Origin: Cohnella kolymensis | GTDB taxonomy: Bacteria > Bacillota > Bacilli > Paenibacillales > Paenibacillaceae | Direction: 5' to 3' | Assembly (NCBI RefSeq): GCF_000829465.1 | Contig: NZ_JXAL01000003.1 | Location: 180,574 to 244,573 of the forward strand | DNA length: 64,000 bases | In this document: piece after piece, positions 46,174 through 55,618 of the stretch | Numbering within the stretch: the stretch's first letter is position 1 | Layout of the letters: every line of letters begins with the position of its first letter | Notes under the pieces: model-generated | What the model saw: the letters and a program-made list of their open reading frames with translations, nothing else | Databases searched by the model: none | Told to the model about the DNA's origin: nothing | Translations under genes and position numbers: made by a program

Positions 46174-46440
46174 ATGAAATTGGCTAAAGTGATCGGCAAC
46201 GTGGTATCGACAGTGAAAACCGAAAGCCATCACGGATGCAAATTGATGGTGGTCCTGCCCGTAGATACGGATGGAAATCCAGCCGGCGATTCTATCATTG
46301 CCGTTGACGGAGTCAATGCGGGAATAGGGGAAACGGTACTGATCGTGGAAGAAGGCGGGTCGGCCCGCGACATCATGCGCAATCCGAACGGCGCTTACGA
46401 CACGGTTATCGTTGGGATCGTGGATGAAGGAATCAACTAA
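46174..46440 (+). CDS. BMC-P (EutN/CcmL) pentameric shell protein 3
   Basis: The 88-residue protein has the EutN/CcmL pattern (KLAKVIGNVVSTVKTESHHG, CKLMVVLPVD, ETVLIVEEGGSARDIM, TVIVGIVDEGIN). It starts one base after the preceding BMC-H stop, so translation is probably coupled. Confidence 0.94.
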   Translation: MKLAKVIGNVVSTVKTESHHGCKLMVVLPVDTDGNPAGDSIIAVDGVNAGIGETVLIVEEGGSARDIMRNPNGAYDTVIVGIVDEGIN

Positions 46441-46455
46441 ACGAGGTGAGTCCCC

Positions 46456-47262
46456 ATGAACAAAGAGCTGCTGATTGAGGAAATTACGAAGCAAGTGCTG
46501 GCTCATTTCTCCGAGATGAAGACAACCGATCATAAAAAGGATGAAACCGGCGCAGCCGCCCCCGTCTTCACTGCCGGTTCGTCCCCAATGATCACCGCTC
46601 CTCAGGTGGCGCGCATGATTGACCATACGCTGCTCAAGCCGGAATCGACGGAAGAGCAAATCATTCGTCTCTGCGAAGAAGCGATGGAGCATCAATTCGC
46701 TACCGTATGCATTAACCCGTCGTGGGTTTCTACCGCCAGCAAATTATTGAAAGGTTCAGGCGTAGGAGTAACCACCGTTGTCGGGTTTCCGCTCGGGGCG
46801 ACCAGCACCTATGCCAAAATGGCGGAAGCTCGCGACGCTATCGCATCCGGAGCTGCCGAAATCGATATGGTGATGAATATCGGTGCAATGAAGTCCGGCC
46901 TCTATGAAACGGTCAAACGGGATATCGAAGGGGTCGCCCAAGCCTGCAAGGATCAAGCGGTTCTGAAGGTCATCATCGAGACGGGGCATCTGACGGATGA
47001 GGAGAAGAAAAAGGCGTGCATGCTGGCGAAGATGGCCGGCGCCGATTTCGTCAAAACCTCCACAGGCTTCGGACCGGGCTGCGCTACTCCGGAGGATATT
47101 AAGTTGATGCGGACTACGGTAGGTCCGGAGTTGGGCGTTAAAGCTTCAGCTTGCGTGCGCGATTTGGATACGGCACGCCGGATGATTCAAGCCGGAGCTA
47201 CCCGGATCGGGACAAGCTCGGGCGTTTCGATCATGCAGGGCAAGAGCGGTCAGGGCTATTAA
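46456..47262 (+). CDS. deoC: Deoxyribose-phosphate aldolase, microcompartment signature enzyme
   Basis: The 268-residue protein has a DeoC core ([48 protein letters not shown]) with the Schiff-base Lys in [12 protein letters not shown]. About 45 extra residues at the start hold an amphipathic tag ([20 protein letters not shown]) and a flexible Ala/Gly/Pro linker, the usual form of an encapsulation peptide. DeoC splits deoxyribose-5-phosphate into acetaldehyde and glyceraldehyde-3-phosphate. In this operon the acetaldehyde would go to the PduP-like enzyme and PduL, the triose to TIM. GAGGTGAGTCCCC precedes the ATG. Confidence 0.95.
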   Translation: MNKELLIEEITKQVLAHFSEMKTTDHKKDETGAAAPVFTAGSSPMITAPQVARMIDHTLLKPESTEEQIIRLCEEAMEHQFATVCINPSWVSTASKLLKGSGVGVTTVVGFPLGATSTYAKMAEARDAIASGAAEIDMVMNIGAMKSGLYETVKRDIEGVAQACKDQAVLKVIIETGHLTDEEKKKACMLAKMAGADFVKTSTGFGPGCATPEDIKLMRTTVGPELGVKASACVRDLDTARRMIQAGATRIGTSSGVSIMQGKSGQGY

Positions 47263-47292
47263 ACTCTTCAACGGATCGAGGAGAATGAACGA

Positions 47293-47493
47293 ATGGAATT
47301 TGTTCTGCAGCAAATACGCGCCGGGCGTGTGATGAGAAATGTCACGCTCGATCAATTAGCAAGCCTGACCGGACTTCCAGTCCGCTATCTTGAAGAGCTG
47401 GAAGAGTGCCGTATCGATCCTCAGCTGTCATCCCTCGTAAAAATCGCCTCCGCATTAAACCTGACGGTACGGATCGGTGATATTTCAATTTAA
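47293..47493 (+). CDS. Small XRE-type helix-turn-helix protein
   Basis: The 66-residue protein is almost only an HTH_3 domain (NVTLDQLASLTGLPVRYLEE, LSSLVKIASALNLTV). GAGGAGAATGAACG lies before the ATG. It is 30 bp after deoC and before the operon terminator, so it is co-transcribed with the compartment genes. A second regulator of the operon is likely; its target is unknown. Confidence 0.8.
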   Translation: MEFVLQQIRAGRVMRNVTLDQLASLTGLPVRYLEELEECRIDPQLSSLVKIASALNLTVRIGDISI

Positions 47494-47507
47494 TACAGCA
47501 GTCAGTG

Positions 47508-47538
47508 AGCCCCCTTCGCTTCGGGGGCTTATTTTTTT
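47508..47538 (+). terminator. Terminator of the microcompartment operon
   Basis: AGCCCCC (47508-47514) and GGGGGCT (47523-47529) form a 7-bp GC stem with an 8-base loop and a following TATTTTTTT. Confidence 0.92.
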
Positions 47539-47598
47539 GCGGCACATTGCTATATAATTAAATTCTAATAGAGCCCACCATCAAGGAGTACGGAATCA

Positions 47599-48291
47599 GT
47601 GGATAAACAACAGTTCATGAACGGGGTCAAAGACTGTGTGCCCACCCTGCTGGGTTACCTGAGCATAGGATTTGCCGCAGGAATCATAGAGAAAACCGCC
47701 GGATTAAGCATAGCGGAGATAGCCCTTCTCAGTACCTTGGTGTATGCGGGTTCGGCACAGTTCATATTTGCGGGAATGATAACGGCGAGCAGTACGGCAG
47801 CCGGCATCGTCGCTACTATATTTTTCGTCAACTTGCGGCATTTGCTGATGAGCGCAGCGTTATCCCCTTATTTTCGAAAGCTGTCTCCGGTAAAAAATAT
47901 GTTGATAGGCTCACTGTTGACCGATGAAACTTTCGGAGTCGCTTCCAATCAAGCCGCAAGCGAGAACAAGATTCATCCGAGCTGGATGCATGGTTTAAAT
48001 GTGACCGCTTATTTGAACTGGATTCTGGCTAATGTTGCGGGTGCTGTTTTCGGGCAGTGGATTACCGATCCGGAAGGATTCGGCTTGGACTTCGCGCTGC
48101 CTGCCATGTTTATCGGCCTTCTGGCGTTACAAATGGTGAGCCGCAAAAAGTACGCCGTTGACATTACGGTCGGTATTTCAGCGGCGATCGTCGGGGTAGG
48201 ATGCGGATTGCTATTCTCCAGCAGCATAGCGATTATTGCGGCAACTCTCTCAGCAGCGACAATAGGATCGGTGATCGAAAAATGGAAATAA
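47599..48291 (+). CDS. azlC: AzlC-family branched-chain amino acid exporter, large subunit
   Basis: GTG at 47599 after AAGGAGTACGGAATCA gives a 230-residue protein with the AzlC opening (DCVPTLLGYLSIGFAAGIIE), VYAGSAQFIFAGM and FFVNLRHLLMSAAL, and several membrane segments. AzlCD pairs export branched-chain amino acids or their analogues. The azlD start lies inside its last codons. Confidence 0.92.
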   Translation: MDKQQFMNGVKDCVPTLLGYLSIGFAAGIIEKTAGLSIAEIALLSTLVYAGSAQFIFAGMITASSTAAGIVATIFFVNLRHLLMSAALSPYFRKLSPVKNMLIGSLLTDETFGVASNQAASENKIHPSWMHGLNVTAYLNWILANVAGAVFGQWITDPEGFGLDFALPAMFIGLLALQMVSRKKYAVDITVGISAAIVGVGCGLLFSSSIAIIAATLSAATIGSVIEKWK

Positions 48292-48608
48292 CCTGGAGCG
48301 TATTCGTTGTTATTGTCGGCGCGGCGCTCGTTACTTTTGTACCAAGAGTGCTTCCCCTTATGGTATTAAGCCGGTTCGAGCTGCCGGCCTGGGCGATGCG
48401 CTGGCTTGGACATATCCCGATTGCGGTCATGGCCGCTCTGGTCGGTCAGGAGCTGCTGGGAGGCGGCGGCAGCTTCAATATCACACGTAATGTGGATTTG
48501 CTGGCGGGCATTTTGACGTTTTTCGTTGCCGTGAAAACCAGAAGTCTGCTGTTAACCGTCCTTTTTGGAGTCATCTGTGCGTTAGTGCTTCGCTTTGTCA
48601 TGATATGA
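48282..48608 (+). CDS. azlD: AzlD-family branched-chain amino acid exporter, small subunit
   Basis: ATG at 48282 overlaps the azlC end by 10 bp. The 108-residue protein has three to four membrane segments and the AzlD motif FVPRVLPLMVLSRFELPAWA. It partners AzlC. Confidence 0.92.
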   Translation: MEITWSVFVVIVGAALVTFVPRVLPLMVLSRFELPAWAMRWLGHIPIAVMAALVGQELLGGGGSFNITRNVDLLAGILTFFVAVKTRSLLLTVLFGVICALVLRFVMI

Positions 48609-48689
48609 AAATATTGCCATTTCTTGCAACCCGGTGCTAAACTAGGAAAATAGCATTTAAGCGAACGGTTAAGCGGGGGAGAGATTTGG

Positions 48690-49760
48690 TTGAAAACGTT
48701 GATCAAATGGGTTTTGCTAGCACTAGTTACTTGTGTGGGCATTTTTCTTCTCACCTATCTGAATAAATTCGTTTTAACTGATGAACCTGATCGCATGCAA
48801 CTGCTTGTCGCTCACGGAGTCAGCCTGGAGGGTGTCGCTTCTACGCTGCCCGGAAGCGCTGTTGTCAACGAAACCGAAGGCATATTATCGGTCCCATACG
48901 GCCGGGTTGAGGAATATAAGGCTTTGGCGCTCCGGGAGACGCTCGTCAAGATGGCGCTGGGAGTTCCATTGGACAATGCGAAGTTGTCATTTGAACATTT
49001 TTGGTTTCACGTGAAGGATCAACTGTACAATTATTTAAACGGCGACTTCGGCACCATCACCGGTCCGAACGGCCAATGGGAGATACCCCTAACAGACGCT
49101 TTGAAGGGGATGCTGGCGCGAAGTCTCGGATACTTTTTCCCCGGATTGCTGCTCGGATTATGCCTGGCATTCGTTTTGTCGATTGTTGCCTCGCTGAGGC
49201 GGGGGGCGGCCAGACTGCTGGACGGAATGCATGCGCTTTTGGTCGGGCTGCCTGACTTCTTTCTGGTGACGATTCTGACGTTCGCCTCCATTTACTGTTA
49301 TAAGCTTACCGGCGAGCGCCTTTTCCATGTCGCCGCTTTCAGCGATACGGTGCCGTTCATACTCCCTTTGCTGACGATTGCGCTCATCCCGGGTGTGTTG
49401 ATTTACGGTACATTAAGGCTGGCGATCGAGCGGGAACTAAGCCAAGACTATGTCGTCACAGCGAGATCTAAAGGGTTGTCAGGCAGGGAAGTGCTGCTGA
49501 CCCATGTGCTCCGCAATGTTGTGGAGGATTTATTGATCGTGATGCCGAAGGCAACCAACTTGGCACTCGCGAGCATGGTGGTCGCTGAAGCGTTTTGCGA
49601 TATATTGGGGCTTGGCGGCACTATAGTCAGTTCGAAGCTGTCGGGAGTCAGCGCCTTGCCGGCTGCCTGCTTCATTCTCGCTGTCATTTCGATCGTGCTG
49701 CATGCGGTTTATGCCTTGCTGCGCAAACGTTTTGTCATACGGGTTAGAGGGGTGGCATAA
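48690..49760 (+). CDS. DppB/OppB-like ABC permease, copy 1
   Basis: TTG at 48690 after GGGGGAGAGATTTGG gives a 356-residue protein. It has one N-terminal helix, an unusual outer domain of about 110 residues (with LPGSAVVNETEGILSVPYGR), then about five helices and the peptide-permease cytoplasmic loop YVVTARSKGLSGREVLLTHV. It pairs with the DppC-like gene 3 bp downstream. A close paralogue lies at 53551. No ATPase or binding protein gene is nearby, so the complete transporter must use subunits encoded elsewhere. The substrate is unknown. Confidence 0.83.
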   Translation: MKTLIKWVLLALVTCVGIFLLTYLNKFVLTDEPDRMQLLVAHGVSLEGVASTLPGSAVVNETEGILSVPYGRVEEYKALALRETLVKMALGVPLDNAKLSFEHFWFHVKDQLYNYLNGDFGTITGPNGQWEIPLTDALKGMLARSLGYFFPGLLLGLCLAFVLSIVASLRRGAARLLDGMHALLVGLPDFFLVTILTFASIYCYKLTGERLFHVAAFSDTVPFILPLLTIALIPGVLIYGTLRLAIERELSQDYVVTARSKGLSGREVLLTHVLRNVVEDLLIVMPKATNLALASMVVAEAFCDILGLGGTIVSSKLSGVSALPAACFILAVISIVLHAVYALLRKRFVIRVRGVA

Positions 49761-49763
49761 CGA

Positions 49764-50726
49764 ATGAGACAGCGGCCGACGCGGTTGTACTATTTTTCTT
49801 GGGCAGTGATCGTACTGATCCTCTTGACGGCCATTTTCGGAGGCATGATCAAGCCGCATGGCATTACAGATGCAGATAAGATCAATTTGTTAAAACAGCA
49901 GCAAAACAACCAGATCACATATCAGAAACCTCCGCTCCCGCCCGGCTCAACCTTTTTGCTTGGAACGGATCATCGCGGCTACGATCTTTTGAGTTTGCTG
50001 TTGAACGGCTTGAAATACACCTTGGCCATCGTTCTGGCGCTTACGCTGCTGCGTATGCTGTTTGGAACGGCATGGGGCTTATGGGTGGGCGTATCCGGGA
50101 AAGGCGCTTTCATGCTTCGCGCCGTGCACAAGGTGACATCGACCGTCCCGGCGTTCCTGTTTATTTATCCGCCTGTGTCTGGCATGTATGCCGCTCTCGG
50201 TCTGTTCTTCGGAAGTAGAGCCAATGCAGAGAGTGTGATGCTGTTTACCGTAATATTTGTACTTATGGTTACGTTTTTTGGCGTCATTCCGCTGGCTTAT
50301 CAAGTGGCTGAGAGAGCCAGATATTATAATGACAAGCAATACGTAGAGGTATCCCGTCTGATGGGAGGTTCGATTCTCCACAGAACGATAAGGCATATCC
50401 TGCCCAACATGAGGCTGGAGCTTCTGTTCACGACGCTGAGCGAATTTGTGCAAGTCATTTTCCTGATCGGACAGCTGGCCGTGTTCAACATCATCGTCTG
50501 GGGCTCGGAACGAATCGATCTGGATGATGTCGGGGTTGAAGCTGTGAACCTGACATCTCATGGAGAGTGGGTTTCCTTACTCACTTACGGCATGACTTAT
50601 GTGCGATCCTATCCATGGATTATTGTGAGCGCCGCAGCTGCTCTATCGCTCCTTGTTCTGTCGGTGCAGCTGTTCTTGAATCAATTGAAGAAAAGGTTTG
50701 ACGGTACGGTCGGTATATCAAAATAG
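49764..50726 (+). CDS. DppC/OppC-like ABC permease, copy 1
   Basis: The 320-residue protein has an N-terminal helix, the DppC-typical LGTDHRGYDLLSLLLNGLKY segment, about five further helices and a cytoplasmic EAA-like loop (YVEVSRLMGGSILHRTIRHI). It forms the second half of the permease with the preceding DppB-like protein. A paralogue lies at 54625. Confidence 0.83.
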   Translation: MRQRPTRLYYFSWAVIVLILLTAIFGGMIKPHGITDADKINLLKQQQNNQITYQKPPLPPGSTFLLGTDHRGYDLLSLLLNGLKYTLAIVLALTLLRMLFGTAWGLWVGVSGKGAFMLRAVHKVTSTVPAFLFIYPPVSGMYAALGLFFGSRANAESVMLFTVIFVLMVTFFGVIPLAYQVAERARYYNDKQYVEVSRLMGGSILHRTIRHILPNMRLELLFTTLSEFVQVIFLIGQLAVFNIIVWGSERIDLDDVGVEAVNLTSHGEWVSLLTYGMTYVRSYPWIIVSAAAALSLLVLSVQLFLNQLKKRFDGTVGISK

Positions 50727-50739
50727 ATAAAGGTTGCCT

Positions 50740-52008
50740 ATGAAAACACAACTTATGATGAAACGTAAAGGCTTCAAGTTGAGCCTACGAGGTTCAATCG
50801 CGAATCTGACGAAATCGTATGTGGAGTTTCTTTGCGGGTTGTTTATTTCCCGGCTGGGAGACGCGCTATATACGTTTGCACTGCCTTGGATTTCCTATGA
50901 ATTAACAGGCTCTTCGGTGGTTATGGGATCGTTGTTCGCCGTCGGGGTTTTGCCCATTGTCCTATTCGGTCCTTTCGTGGGTGTCCTGGTCGACCGGGTT
51001 GACAGCAGGAAGCTCATGATTTGGACGGATGTACTCCGGGCTGTCCTGATCTCTTTCATCCCGATTTTGTACATCTCCGGTATTTTGCAGGTATGGCATT
51101 TGTTCGCGGTTTCGTTTGTTCTTGCTGTCTTAACGATGCTGTTTGATGTGGCTGCGGTAACGGTGATCCCCCGACTATCCGGCGGACAGCTTACAAAAGC
51201 CAACTCGGCATATCAGCTGGTCAATAAAACCGGCGATATGCTAGGGCCCGTATGTGCGGGAGCATTAATTGCCGCCATCGGCGGATTTCATACCCTTTGG
51301 CTGGATGTTCTTTCGTTCGGAGCCACGTTGTTCGTATTAATGCGGTTGAAATCTATTCTCGCAAAAGGCGATACGACGCCGGTCTCAAGCCAAGGTGTAT
51401 TTGCAAGTATGGCCGAGGGATTCAAGTGGTTGAAGAACGACCGCCTCAACCTCGCATTATCGCTGCAGGCTATGGTGGGCAATTTCGGCTACAGTATGGC
51501 ACTCGCGATCTTGATCTATTATTTGCGAACAGATCTGAATCTGAACGCCGGTGAAATCGGCATCAATATGGCACTGCTCGGTGTGGGCGGGTTGGCAGGA
51601 TCGGCAATCGTTCACCCGCTGGAAAGACTCGTAGGCAGTCGGTCGGTCATTCCGTTGCTGCTGACATTCGGAACAGCAGGTTTTTTGATCGCTATGGCTT
51701 CGGATTTCTGGCTGGCGCCCGGCATCGGCTTCGGTATTGTAGGGGTGTGTAACGTAGCTTGGAACGTGATTGCGACTTCCCTGCGGCAAACGACCGTTCC
51801 TCCGCAGATGCTCGGTCGAGTGCTTAGCTTCTCCCGCGTATTGACGCGATTGGCGATGCCGCTCGGGGCTTTTGCCGGAGGGTTTCTCGCGAGCGCCTCG
51901 GAGCCTGCGATCGTGTTCTTGATAGCGGCGTTAGCTAAAGCCGTTGAAGTTGTGATCGCAAAATTATGGATTGCCGGGCATCTTCCTTCCAAAGCGGAAA
52001 TGCAGTAA
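50740..52008 (+). CDS. MFS exporter, MefA-like
   Basis: ATG at 50740 (AAAGGTTGCCT upstream) gives about 422 residues with twelve membrane helices. It shows the FISRLGDALYTFALPWISYE opening and loop FVGVLVDRVDSRKLMIWTDV typical of the MFS_3/MefA group of antibiotic and metabolite exporters. It stands between the two DppBC-like pairs, 14 bp after the first. Specificity cannot be deduced. Confidence 0.85.
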   Translation: MKTQLMMKRKGFKLSLRGSIANLTKSYVEFLCGLFISRLGDALYTFALPWISYELTGSSVVMGSLFAVGVLPIVLFGPFVGVLVDRVDSRKLMIWTDVLRAVLISFIPILYISGILQVWHLFAVSFVLAVLTMLFDVAAVTVIPRLSGGQLTKANSAYQLVNKTGDMLGPVCAGALIAAIGGFHTLWLDVLSFGATLFVLMRLKSILAKGDTTPVSSQGVFASMAEGFKWLKNDRLNLALSLQAMVGNFGYSMALAILIYYLRTDLNLNAGEIGINMALLGVGGLAGSAIVHPLERLVGSRSVIPLLLTFGTAGFLIAMASDFWLAPGIGFGIVGVCNVAWNVIATSLRQTTVPPQMLGRVLSFSRVLTRLAMPLGAFAGGFLASASEPAIVFLIAALAKAVEVVIAKLWIAGHLPSKAEMQ

Positions 52009-52084
52009 TTGCGGCAGGTTATAGATTTGCAAGTCGATTCGTCATAGAATGAGAGAGTGAAGGTCATATTGTTGGAGGTGTGGC

Positions 52085-53510
52085 ATGAAACAGCATTTAT
52101 TCATAAACGGTCAATGGAAACAGGCAGCCAGATATACAGCGTTGTATTCGCCTTTCTCCGGGGAACAGGTTGCCGAGGTGGCGCAGGCGGACGAGGATGA
52201 CGTAGAGTCGGCAATCCAGCTGCCGAAGACGCTGCGAGGACGATGGCCGCCATGCCGGCGCATCAGCGCGCAACAATTCTGGATAAGTCTGCGACATTAT
52301 GGAGAGCCGCAAGGAGGAGCTTGTGCGTATCCTTGCGTTGGAAGCGGCGAAGCCGGTCAAGACAGCGAGAGGCGAGATCGCCAGAACGATCCAAACCTAT
52401 AAATTCTCCGCTTCGGAAGCAAGAGCGATCCATGGCGAGACGGTTCCTTTGGACGCCGCACCGGGCGGAGAGGGGAGAATCGCTTTTACGCTGCGTAAGC
52501 CTTTGGGCGTTGTGGCCGCGATCACCCCGTTTAACTTCCCCTTTAACTTAGTGGCACATAAAATAGGTCCGGCAATTGCGGCGGGAAATACGGTTGTGCT
52601 TAAACCTGCGGGCCAGACTCCGCTGTCGGCGCTTGCTCTGGCCGATATATTCAAAGAGGCCGGATTGCCTGACGGTGCGCTCAATGTTGTGCCCGGACCG
52701 GGTGCAATCATCGGCGAGAAGCTGGTGCGCGACAACCGGGTAAAAGCTGTAACGTTCACAGGCAGTCCGCCGGTGGGTATCGCCATGAAAAGCAAGGCCG
52801 GCTTGAAGCGCGTTACATTGGAACTAGGGTCTAATTCGGCGCTCATTATCGACCGGTCCTGTGAGATTACCGACGAATTGATAGGCCGCTGTGTGCTGGG
52901 CGCTTTTTCTTTCAGCGGACAGGTGTGCATTTCCATTCAGCGCATTTTTGTTCATGAGGACAAATATCCGGAATTTCTCGAGAAGTTTATAGCGCAAACG
53001 GAAAAGCTTGTGATCGGGGATCCTTTGGATGAAGCGACGGATCTGTCGGCGCTCATTCACGAGAAGGAAGTGACTCGCATCCAATCATGGACGGAGGCGG
53101 CGGTCGGCAGAGGCGCACAACTGATCTCGGGCGGTGCGGCGCTGAATTCCCGCATATTCCCGCCGACGATCATCGCCAATGTGCCGGCCGACGAACCGTT
53201 GTCCTGCGAGGAAGCATTCGGCCCCGTTGTAACGGTTGCGCCTTTCAACTCGCTTGACCAGGCGATCAAGGAAGTCAATAATTCCCGTTTCGGATTGCAA
53301 GCCGGCATTTATACGAACGACATCCATGCGGCGATGCGTGCTGCTGAAGAACTGGAAGTCGGTGGAGTGATGATTAATGATTTTCCTACTTTCCGTGTCG
53401 ATAATATGCCTTACGGCGGTGTAAAGGACAGCGGCTTCGGCCGGGAAGGGGTCAAATATTCCGTTGAAGAAATGACGGAGCTTAAGTTCATCTCTATCAA
53501 ACTGAAATAA
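52085..53510 (+). pseudogene. NAD(P)-dependent aldehyde dehydrogenase, two frameshifts
   Basis: ATG at 52085 after GGAGGTGTGGC begins an ALDH-superfamily protein of about 474 residues: ITPFNFPFNLVAHKIGPAIA, the cofactor-site FTGSPPVGIAM, LELGSNSALI with catalytic Glu, and FSFSGQVCISIQR with the nucleophilic Cys. LELGSNS instead of LELGGN is shared with aldehyde dehydrogenases of phosphonate and glyceraldehyde-phosphate type, but the substrate is open. Missing bases near 52222 and 52294 break the first 70 residues; restoring them gives AIQAAEDAARTMAAMPAHQR and KSATLMESRKEEL. Confidence 0.85.
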
Positions 53511-53550
53511 CAGCTGTTACTCATCATCCAAGACAGGGGCGTTACAGCAG

Positions 53551-54621
53551 ATGAAGACCTTCATCAAATGGGGGTTGCTCGTACTTTTCACGCTTGCCGG
53601 CATCTTCCTTCTCGGTAATCTTAACAAGGCATTTATCAATCAAGCGCCGGATCTCCTGCAGGTCGGAACCGGCGAAGAGCCGACGCTTGAATATGTTTCT
53701 TCGCTGCTTCCTGGAAGCGCTGTCCAAAGCGAAGAGGATAAAATTCTAAGAGTGCCTTATGCCCAAGTCGACGAGTACGCGGCAAAGGCCAAAAGAATTT
53801 CCGGGGTATGGTATGCGCGAAGCGTGCCGTTGGAGAAGCCGGTAATCTCTTTTAAAAGTTATTGGTACAGCGTGACGGATCAAGTTAAGGGGTATTTTGA
53901 GGGTGATTTCGGAAGCATTCGCGGACCTACCGGAACGTGGGAAATTCCGATCGGCGACGCGGTGAAAGACATGTTCGGGCGCAGCTTCAGCTATTTAATT
54001 CCCGGACTTCTTCTCGCCGTGTGTTCGGCCCTCTTGCTGTCGCTGCTGGCATCGTTATCACGCCAGGCTGGAAGATTCATGGACGGCATTCACACGATGC
54101 TGCTGGGCTTGCCTGATTTCGTATTGGTGACCGGATTAACGATCACCGCTATTTTTACGTATAAATCGATCGGTGTCCGGCTGTTTAACGTTGCAGCATT
54201 CGGCGACACCGTACCTTTTTACCTGCCATTGTTTACCATTTCCCTTATCCCGGGCGTATTGATTTATGGCACCCTGCGGCTGGCCATTCAGCGGGAACTC
54301 GAGCAGGACTATGTCGTCACAGCGAAGGCAAAAGGATTGTCGGGCCGGGAGGTGCTCCTGAACCATGTTCTCCGCAATATTACGGATGACTTGCTTACGA
54401 TCATGCCGAAAGCGACGAACTTGGCGCTGGGGAGCATGGTCGTTGCGGAAGCTTTCTGCGACATATTGGGACTTGGCGGCATCATTGTGAGTCCGAAGCT
54501 GTTCGGAGTCAGCGCGATGCCGGTGTCCTGTCTGGTGCTCGCGGTCATATCCATCCTATTCCATACGGTTTACGTACTTCTTCGCAAACGTTTTGTCGTA
54601 CGGATCAGAGAGGTTGCGTAA
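53551..54621 (+). CDS. DppB/OppB-like ABC permease, copy 2
   Basis: The 356-residue protein has the same length and layout as copy 1 at 48690, including the outer domain (LPGSAVQSEEDKILRVPYAQ) and the loop YVVTAKAKGLSGREVLLNHV. Most of the C-terminal half is identical. It is followed 3 bp later by the DppC-like copy 2. The arrangement points to duplication of the gene pair. Confidence 0.83.
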   Translation: MKTFIKWGLLVLFTLAGIFLLGNLNKAFINQAPDLLQVGTGEEPTLEYVSSLLPGSAVQSEEDKILRVPYAQVDEYAAKAKRISGVWYARSVPLEKPVISFKSYWYSVTDQVKGYFEGDFGSIRGPTGTWEIPIGDAVKDMFGRSFSYLIPGLLLAVCSALLLSLLASLSRQAGRFMDGIHTMLLGLPDFVLVTGLTITAIFTYKSIGVRLFNVAAFGDTVPFYLPLFTISLIPGVLIYGTLRLAIQRELEQDYVVTAKAKGLSGREVLLNHVLRNITDDLLTIMPKATNLALGSMVVAEAFCDILGLGGIIVSPKLFGVSAMPVSCLVLAVISILFHTVYVLLRKRFVVRIREVA

Positions 54622-54624
54622 ACG

Positions 54625-55583
54625 ATGATGAAGAGAACGCCGGCTCTATACTATTTGTCTTGGGCACTTGTCCTGGTTATTTTATTAACCGCCGTCTTTG
54701 GAGATATGATTAAACCGCATGGAACATCTGAAGCGGACAAGCTGGCTCGGATCAAGCAGGAAATGAACGGAAAAAGCGAGTATTCCCAAGCACCGTTTCC
54801 GCCCAGTTCCAACTTTATGCTCGGAACGGATCATCGGGGATTCGATCTGGTCAGCTTGATGCTGGCCGGGTTGAAATATACTTTGGGCACTGTACTGCTG
54901 CTCACGCTGCTGCGTTTTTCTTTTTCGCGGGGCCTTGGGGCTTATGGGTTGGGATCACGGGTAAAGGAGCGGGCTTCCTGCGATCAATGCACTGGCTGCT
55001 GTCCGCCGTGCCTGCGGTTCTGCTGCTGTATCCGCCGCTTGCGGCGATGTACTTCGGATTGGGGCTCAACATGGGCAGTAAAGCGGATCCTCATTATTTG
55101 ACATTGTTTAATATCGTGTTCTTCGGATCCGTGACATTGCTGGGCGTTATCCCGCTGGCTGCGCAAGTCGCCGAACGGGCCCGCTATTATAATGAAAAGC
55201 AATACGTCGAAGTCTCCCGCGTGATGGGCGGCTCCGTTCTCCACCGGGTGCTGCGGCATTTGCTGCCGAACATGAGATTGGAATTGCTGTTTATGTCGTT
55301 AAGCGAATTTGTCCATGTCATCTTCCTGATCGGGCAGCTGGCGGTTTTCAAAATCGTAGTCGGCGGCTCCGAAAAGATGGATTGGGACGATTTCGGGCTG
55401 GCTGTCAGCGTATCGTCGACAGGGGAGTGGGTATCGATGCTGTCGTACGGAATGGAGTATGTACGTTTATATCCGTGGATTCCGTTAACGACCGTCGCCT
55501 GCCTGTTCTTTCTCATCCTGTCGGTACAATTCTTTCTGAACCAGCTGAAAAAAAGGTATGGCGGCATAGCTGAAGCGAGATAA
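54625..55583 (+). pseudogene. DppC/OppC-like ABC permease, copy 2, one frameshift
   Basis: The start and first 95 residues (LGTDHRGFDLVSLMLAGLKY) and the remainder from WGLWVGITGKGAGFLRS through YVEVSRVMGGSVLHRVLRHL are in different frames. A T5 run at 54915-54919 should be T6. The reconstructed protein of about 319 residues is the paralogue of the gene at 49764. A sequence error is the simplest explanation. Confidence 0.83.
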
Positions 55584-55618
55584 CTTATGCCGATGAGGCG
55601 ATAAAGGAGAGATACGAG

